Below are positions 7,549-10,985 of a stretch of DNA of 10,985 nucleotides, piece after piece. Under the pieces are notes generated by a model that ran no database searches, was not told the origin of the DNA, and worked only from the letters and a program-made list of their open reading frames with translations. Position numbers and translations under genes: made by a program. How positions within the stretch are numbered: position 1 is the first letter of the stretch; the number at the start of each line of letters is the position of its first letter. The DNA is from RGIG7300 sp045133915 (lineage in GTDB: Bacteria > Bacillota > Clostridia > Oscillospirales > CAG-272): NCBI GenBank assembly GCA_045133915.1, contig JBGUUX010000072.1:1-10985 (forward strand), read 5' to 3'.

Positions 7549-8163
7549 TCATTCTAACGGATCTTTGTACGTCTCTGTAAAACCTATTTTTTCAAAAGGC
7601 CAGATTCTGAAGAATATTCTGCCTACCAACTGATCTGTTTCTACAAGACCAACAGCAGAACTGCGGCTGTCGATGGATGACGCGCGGTGGTCACCTAAAA
7701 TAAAGTAACGGTTATCCGGTACGTGTATAGGAAACTCTACGTCGCACTCACCCAACGCACGTTCAAAAACGTAGGGCTCGTCAAGGAGAACGTCGTTAAC
7801 GAAAACCTCACCCTCTTCGTTGATGGTGACGGTGTCACCCGGTATACCTATAACACGCTTGATAAGAAGCTTGTTCTGATATGAGAAGCAGCACAGCTGC
7901 CCTCTTTTGAGCTTTGAGGTCTTTACAAGAACAACGATCTCTTCGTCATTAAGCGTAGGCTCCATGCTGTCTCCGCTGATCTGAAGCACCGGCAGCATAA
8001 GCGTGGCAATAAGTACGGCAATAGCCGCCACCACTACTAACGAAGACAGTGTGCTCTTTAAAATACTCTTATATCTCTGACTGTATTTTGTCTTAAATAT
8101 TGCTGTTTCTATCTGTGCCGAGGTAGGTAAGCTGTTAATGTCAAGCTTTTTTTTGACTGCCAT
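7549..8163 (-). CDS. Type I signal peptidase (S26 family), pilus-associated
   Basis: This membrane serine protease cleaves signal peptides from exported proteins. Pilus loci often carry a dedicated copy, and here it probably processes the adhesin and pilin encoded downstream. In 204 residues one sees a cytoplasmic N-terminus, one membrane segment (about 39-60), the nucleophile motif SGDSMEPTL (Ser66), the general-base region LLIKRVIGIPGDTV (Lys102), and the conserved GDHRASSIDSR box (157-167; His at a position usually Asn). The ATG at 8163 follows GGGAGGAATTGACCTGA, a spacing of about 11 bases that is on the long side. The site lies inside the end of the upstream gene, whose stop is five bases away, suggesting coupled translation. 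A 34-bp gap separates it from the adhesin gene. Confidence 0.95.
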   Translation of the reverse strand: MAVKKKLDINSLPTSAQIETAIFKTKYSQRYKSILKSTLSSLVVVAAIAVLIATLMLPVLQISGDSMEPTLNDEEIVVLVKTSKLKRGQLCCFSYQNKLLIKRVIGIPGDTVTINEEGEVFVNDVLLDEPYVFERALGECDVEFPIHVPDNRYFILGDHRASSIDSRSSAVGLVETDQLVGRIFFRIWPFEKIGFTETYKDPLE

Positions 8164-8168
8164 TCAGG

Positions 8169-8579
8169 TCAATTCCTCCCAAAAAGGCACAACTTGGGCT
8201 TGGCGTTCTTCTGGGTTCTGATCATGATCTCAGATACTTTTTTAATTTTATTAAGATCTTCTACGATATTAGAAACCTGCGCCAAAGCATTGCTGAGACT
8301 CTCTGTCGTTTCGGTCAGCTGCTGTGTGCTGTTTTTAATCAACTCTTCATGTTTTGACCACTCAAGCTCGTTTTCTGTTTTATTGTTTTCATTAGCCTGG
8401 GTCAATAAAAGTTCAAGCTGCTCAAGCTTTTCGTTTAACTGTGCTGTGCTCTTGTTATTTGCAATTTCTCTTTTCAGCTGTTCGTTCTCGCTTCTCAATC
8501 TTTCATTTTCATGAGTTTGATTGAGTAAAAGCTCAAGCAGTTCAAGTTTACTGAGTTTTTTAAGTTCCTTATCAGTCAC
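8169..8579 (-). CDS. Small coiled-coil protein, first gene of the pilus operon
   Basis: This protein of 136 residues has no recognised family. It starts at GTG 8579 behind AAGGAG with eight bases spacing. It has no signal peptide or membrane segment and is rich in Leu, Glu, Asn, Gln and Lys, with heptad-like spacing over most of its length, so an extended cytoplasmic coiled coil is likely. An internal repeat is visible: KLELLELLLNQTHEN (11-25) and KLEQLELLLTQANEN (51-65), 40 residues apart. A basic tail (KNAKPKLCLFGRN) ends it. Its position directly after the operon promoter and five bases ahead of the signal peptidase ties it to pilus biogenesis. A role as scaffold, assembly-site marker or regulator is conjecture. 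Confidence 0.8.
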   Translation of the reverse strand: MTDKELKKLSKLELLELLLNQTHENERLRSENEQLKREIANNKSTAQLNEKLEQLELLLTQANENNKTENELEWSKHEELIKNSTQQLTETTESLSNALAQVSNIVEDLNKIKKVSEIMIRTQKNAKPKLCLFGRN

Positions 8580-8634
8580 AAAATCAACTCCTTATCGTTA
8601 AGTTACTTTATTTATTATATACTTATACATAGTA

Positions 8635-8663
8635 ATAGTACCACAAACTTTATATTATTTCAA
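8635..8663 (-). promoter_or_regulatory. Promoter of the pilus operon
   Basis: On the minus strand TTGAAA (8658-8663) and TACTAT (8635-8640) are separated by exactly 17 bp, close to the sigma-A consensus in an AT-rich region. Transcription would begin near 8628, about 50 bases before the GTG of the coiled-coil gene. No other promoter of this quality was noticed in the short gaps between the pilus genes. Confidence 0.75.
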
Positions 8664-8703
8664 GTATAATTGTAAATTTTTCAAAAAATAAAACAAAAAA
8701 TAA

Positions 8704-8737
8704 AAAAACGAAAAAAGCTTGAACTTTTTTCGTTTTT
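8704..8737 (-). terminator. Intrinsic terminator of the lysis cassette
   Basis: A perfect 14-bp stem AAAAACGAAAAAAG / CTTTTTTCGTTTTT encloses a six-base loop and is followed on the minus strand by a long T-rich tract. It begins ten bases after the amidase stop codon and separates the lysis cassette from the pilus operon promoter about 40 bases further on. The stem is AT-rich, and by symmetry it could act in both directions. Confidence 0.85.
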
Positions 8738-8746
8738 CGGTTCTGT

Positions 8747-9472
8747 TTAATAAGAGATTTTTCCCTCTGCCTTAAGCGCCCTTGCCAAGACCACAAGGGT
8801 ACGTAAAGTCCCGTAGGACAGATCAAGGTCATCAGGTGCCGCTCCAAAGAAATATCCTTTGCGGTAAAGTGCCATTATTGGATCGTACGCCCAGTCGGGA
8901 AGCTCATCCCAATAGTGATATACCCTTTCCTTTGCGGCGTCTATCATTACCTGTACTTCGTCTCTTGTCAATTCTTCTCTCTCCTCCCTGAGTTTGTTAA
9001 GCTCTGTCTGTATCACATCAAGGAATCTCTGCCATCCCATATCAAGGGTACGGTGAGGGCAGTATTTACCTGAGAAATCCTGATGCTTTTTAACGTGAGA
9101 AATATCCCAGCCGTATTCCTTAAGCTTTTTGGCTATGAATTCAGCCGCATTTCTTTCAGCCTTTATAAAACGTTCACCACCCGACTTAGAATAGCAGATC
9201 TCAATGCCTATATACGTTCTGTTTCCTTCGCCTTCTGTACCGTCACCTGCATGAAATGCATTTCTGTTTTCAGGTATTCCCTGTATTACTTCCTTATCAT
9301 CCACCGCATAGTGAAAAGAGGTGGCAATATTGTTACCTATCATATAGGTTATCTCGTTTTCAGCCGAAGCATCGTTTGAGGTGTTGTGAACGCATATTCC
9401 TATAGGTTTCATAGAATACGGACATTTAAGCGAGTATTTTGCCGCGGAAACAAGTTTCTTATTTATATCCAT
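8747..9472 (-). CDS. N-acetylmuramoyl-L-alanine amidase (Amidase_2), endolysin-like
   Basis: This zinc hydrolase cuts the bond between muramic acid and the peptide stem of peptidoglycan. Numbering is from the ATG at 9472 (241 residues), chosen because GGAGG lies six bases before it; the frame runs open to 9505. The Amidase_2 domain occupies about 10-150. The first zinc ligand is in CVHNTSND (His29), an IGIEIC block includes Glu91, and HQDFSGKYCPH supplies His130 and Cys138 at the eight-residue spacing seen in T7 lysozyme-like enzymes. A charged linker (about 158-172) leads to a C-terminal module (WAYDPIMALYRKGYFFG and LSYGTLRTLVVLARAL) resembling an SLH-like wall-binding unit of clostridial phage endolysins. 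No signal peptide is present, so export would need the holin-like protein encoded one base upstream. Confidence 0.93.
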   Translation of the reverse strand: MDINKKLVSAAKYSLKCPYSMKPIGICVHNTSNDASAENEITYMIGNNIATSFHYAVDDKEVIQGIPENRNAFHAGDGTEGEGNRTYIGIEICYSKSGGERFIKAERNAAEFIAKKLKEYGWDISHVKKHQDFSGKYCPHRTLDMGWQRFLDVIQTELNKLREEREELTRDEVQVMIDAAKERVYHYWDELPDWAYDPIMALYRKGYFFGAAPDDLDLSYGTLRTLVVLARALKAEGKISY

Positions 9473-9473
9473 A

Positions 9474-9650
9474 TCATCCCTCCTTTCTTTCATGCTGTGT
9501 GCCAAAATAAAAGGCTATCACAGACGAGGTTATTATCATCACGTTGTCAGGGCTTATATTACCCTTTAATGCAAGTACCGCAAAAACCGCCACAACCACA
9601 AAGGTTATGATAGTCTTTACTTTAATTAGATTTGCAAGATTTTTAAGCAT
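9474..9650 (-). CDS. Small holin-like membrane protein
   Basis: This protein of 58 residues starts at ATG 9650 behind GGAGG with five bases spacing. It has a short basic N-terminus (MLKNLANLIKVKT), a first membrane segment (about 13-28, TIITFVVVAVFAVLAL), a turn KGNISPDN, a second hydrophobic segment (about 37-50, VMIITSSVIAFYFG) and a charged end TQHERKEG. This matches small phage-type holins of Firmicutes in size, topology and position before an endolysin. Its TGA ends one base before the amidase start, and its last codons carry the amidase ribosome binding site, so the two are probably translationally coupled. It would let the signal-less amidase reach the wall. The holin call rests on topology and context. 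Confidence 0.8.
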   Translation of the reverse strand: MLKNLANLIKVKTIITFVVVAVFAVLALKGNISPDNVMIITSSVIAFYFGTQHERKEG

Positions 9651-9659
9651 TTTTACCTC

Positions 9660-9941
9660 CTATGTAATTACTTCCCAGGATCTGACCTTATCGTAGATCT
9701 CGTCTATAAAGGAGTTCCCTCCAAGAGATTTATACGCTTCGTAGAGCATATTGAAATTTTCTATTTCGTACTGACGTATCTCTTTTCTTCCACGGTTACC
9801 GTAGTAGATACGTAACATCTCGCTTCTCAATTGGCAGAGCTGCCCCTTTTTTATTTTATGATTATTTACCCACACAGGTGTCATAGCGGCTATGATGGCA
9901 ATGATCTCAGCCAAGAAGAATGAAAGCGTTGTTTTGTCCAT
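9660..9941 (-). CDS. Small phage-type membrane-anchored protein of the lysis cassette
   Basis: This protein of 93 residues starts at ATG 9941 behind AAAGGAGG with four to five bases spacing; an in-frame upstream extension to 9959 overlaps that site. An N-terminal membrane segment (about 3-22, ending near PVWVNNHK) is followed by a soluble helical part with LRSEMLRIYYGNRG, IENFNMLYEAYKSLGGN and IYDKVRSWEV. This layout resembles uncharacterised proteins found next to holins in Firmicutes prophages. It is the first gene of the three-gene cassette, and its TAG lies nine bases before the holin start with the holin ribosome site abutting it. Function is unknown; a role in lysis control is a guess from context. 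Confidence 0.75.
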   Translation of the reverse strand: MDKTTLSFFLAEIIAIIAAMTPVWVNNHKIKKGQLCQLRSEMLRIYYGNRGRKEIRQYEIENFNMLYEAYKSLGGNSFIDEIYDKVRSWEVIT

Positions 9942-9985
9942 ATTTCCTCCTTTCCGCATACATATTACGCTCCGTGTTTGATCTG

Positions 9986-9994
9986 ATTATATCA
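9986..9994 (-). promoter_or_regulatory. Extended -10 promoter of the lysis cassette
   Basis: The minus strand reads TGATATAAT, a perfect TATAAT (9986-9991) with an upstream TG one base away, the extended -10 form. No good -35 box lies 16-18 bases further upstream, which fits an extended -10 promoter or one needing an activator. It lies about 45 bases before the first gene of the cassette. Confidence 0.6.
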
Positions 9995-10004
9995 TTTATT
10001 TTCA

Positions 10005-10023
10005 GTGGACCGTAGGGTACCAC
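10005..10023. promoter_or_regulatory. Imperfect dyad between the divergent promoters
   Basis: GTGGACC (10005-10011) pairs with GGT-A-CCAC (10016-10023) with a single bulged base and a four-base loop. It lies upstream of both divergent promoters, a possible operator or hairpin. Evidence is positional only. Confidence 0.25.
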
Positions 10024-10045
10024 CCCCTTGATTTTTCTTGAAATA

Positions 10046-10074
10046 TTGAAATAACGGAAAAAAAGGTGTATAAT
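10046..10074 (+). promoter_or_regulatory. Promoter of the metallophosphoesterase gene
   Basis: TTGAAA (10046-10051) and TATAAT (10069-10074) are separated by exactly 17 bp, a near-consensus sigma-A promoter 28 bases before the ATG. The -35 box lies in the second copy of a tandem 8-bp repeat TTGAAATA (10038-10045 and 10046-10053). Confidence 0.85.
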
Positions 10075-10101
10075 CAAGACAGTAATTTAGGGAGAAGAGA
10101 T

Positions 10102-10985
10102 ATGAGAATTGCATTTATCGGTGATCTTCAGTACTGGAAAGCTGATATAGAAAACCTTGAATACAAGATGAAGCAGATCGCATCCCACCACCCGGATCTT
10201 GCCGTAGTTATGGGAGATTTTGGCGGTTCTAAAATGAGAAGCGTAGAGGGTCTTGAGGAAACAAAGCATCACGTTGACCTTATCGGATGCCCGTGGCTGG
10301 CTATCATGGGCAACCATGATGTGGAATATAACGAAGAATATATGGTAAACTACGATCCCGTTGCTACCTTTAAAGATGTTTTTGGTAAAGAGCCATATTC
10401 TGCCACGGTGGTTGACGGTGTTCTCTTAATATGTATCACAATAGAACGTCAGCCAATAGAGACCCTGCGCACAATACACGCAGTATACGTAAGTGACAAG
10501 CAGTACGAGTGGGTAAGAGAAGAGTTGAAAAAGCATGAGGGTATGCCAACGGTACTTGTCACCCACGCCCATATGGCAGGCGCTGGGATACGGTGTGACA
10601 GACCGCTTCACACCTCGGCTACCGATACCTATCTTGAGCAGACTTTCTGCCCCGAGAGATGGCAGTCTCTTACAAAAGAGTTCCCTCAGATAAGAGCCTG
10701 GTGCTCGGCACATCTTCATATGGGACACGGTTATGACTCTGCCATAACCTACCGTGACGGTGTAATGCATATCTCCTGCGGAGTTATGACCTGCTGTACA
10801 CGGGATGAAAGCGCAAATACGAGAATACTTGATATAAAAGACGGTAAGCTGTTCGTACTTACACTGGATCACAATAAGGACGAAAATCTTATGCTTGACG
10901 CTTGTCTTGACCTTAACTCAAATAATCCGCCCAAGGGCAGATATTACCTTCCCCAAAAAGGTGAAATACTTGTAGGCGCAGAGGA
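10102..10985 (+). CDS. Metallophosphoesterase (calcineurin-like), partial at window end
   Basis: The frame is open from ATG 10102 to the window edge (294 codons with no stop), so the 3' end is missing. AGGGAG lies about eight bases before the start. The motifs are those of binuclear metallophosphoesterases: FIGDLQ (Asp8), VMGDFGG (Asp39), IMGNHD (Asn71, His72), THAH (His155) and SAHLHMGHG (His204, His206). The first motif is usually DxH; here Gln10 takes the His place, a variation that may alter metal binding. The protein has no signal peptide and is probably cytoplasmic. The substrate cannot be told from the sequence; nucleotides, cyclic nucleotides or phosphoproteins are possible. It is transcribed away from the lysis cassette. 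Confidence 0.9.
   Translation, partial: MRIAFIGDLQYWKADIENLEYKMKQIASHHPDLAVVMGDFGGSKMRSVEGLEETKHHVDLIGCPWLAIMGNHDVEYNEEYMVNYDPVATFKDVFGKEPYSATVVDGVLLICITIERQPIETLRTIHAVYVSDKQYEWVREELKKHEGMPTVLVTHAHMAGAGIRCDRPLHTSATDTYLEQTFCPERWQSLTKEFPQIRAWCSAHLHMGHGYDSAITYRDGVMHISCGVMTCCTRDESANTRILDIKDGKLFVLTLDHNKDENLMLDACLDLNSNNPPKGRYYLPQKGEILVGAE

Noticed and set aside
10087..10872. Minus-strand frames at the right edge
   Set aside because: The plus-strand frame from 10102 carries the ordered metallophosphoesterase motifs, a ribosome site and a near-consensus promoter, so the minus-strand frames are shadows.

Overview
The window looks like chromosome of a Gram-positive gut-type Clostridia (Oscillospirales/Ruminococcus-like by overall feel; this placement is inference). 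Reasons: a sortase-assembled LPXTG-type pilus locus, strong AGGAGG-type ribosome binding sites, a genomically encoded tRNA CCA end, TGA, TAA and TAG all used as stops, and consensus sigma-A-type promoters. Nothing in the sequence fixes the species.

Layout, left to right. (1) Positions 1-85 hold a tRNA-Leu(GAG) on the plus strand. It is followed by a long perfect hairpin and an array of short palindromic units separated by AGCTAAATT-type linkers (about 128-287). (2) A terminator at about 350-390 closes a minus-strand operon that reads from about 8.6 kb down to 0.4 kb. Its genes in order of transcription are a small coiled-coil protein, a type I signal peptidase, a 1490-residue pilus tip/ancillary adhesin, a major pilin and a class C sortase. 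A good promoter (TTGAAA, 17 bp, TACTAT) sits just upstream of the coiled-coil gene. (3) At 8704-8737 a terminator ends a second minus-strand operon of three tightly packed phage-type genes: a membrane-anchored small protein, a 58-residue holin-like protein and an Amidase_2 endolysin. No other phage genes are visible. (4) At the right edge a divergent plus-strand gene encodes a metallophosphoesterase cut off by the window end. The two directions are served by back-to-back promoters in the 160-bp gap.

How the genes work together. The signal peptidase is expected to process the pilin precursors. The sortase polymerises the major pilin (LFPETGG signal) and adds the large ancillary protein (IPETGG signal). 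The coiled-coil protein has no recognised role but is the first gene of the operon. The lysis-type cassette beside the pilus locus may be a prophage remnant or a co-opted wall-remodelling unit.

The most interesting points are the following. The tip protein carries a CHAP/NlpC-P60-like domain whose expected catalytic Cys and His are both replaced, preceded by two identical Cx4HxHx3C motifs. The palindrome array downstream of the tRNA keeps its linker and loops while its stems vary, and it reverses orientation at its centre. A strongly acidic, coding-like 24-codon stretch lies in frame immediately after the pilin stop codon. The holin-endolysin cassette has no visible prophage around it.
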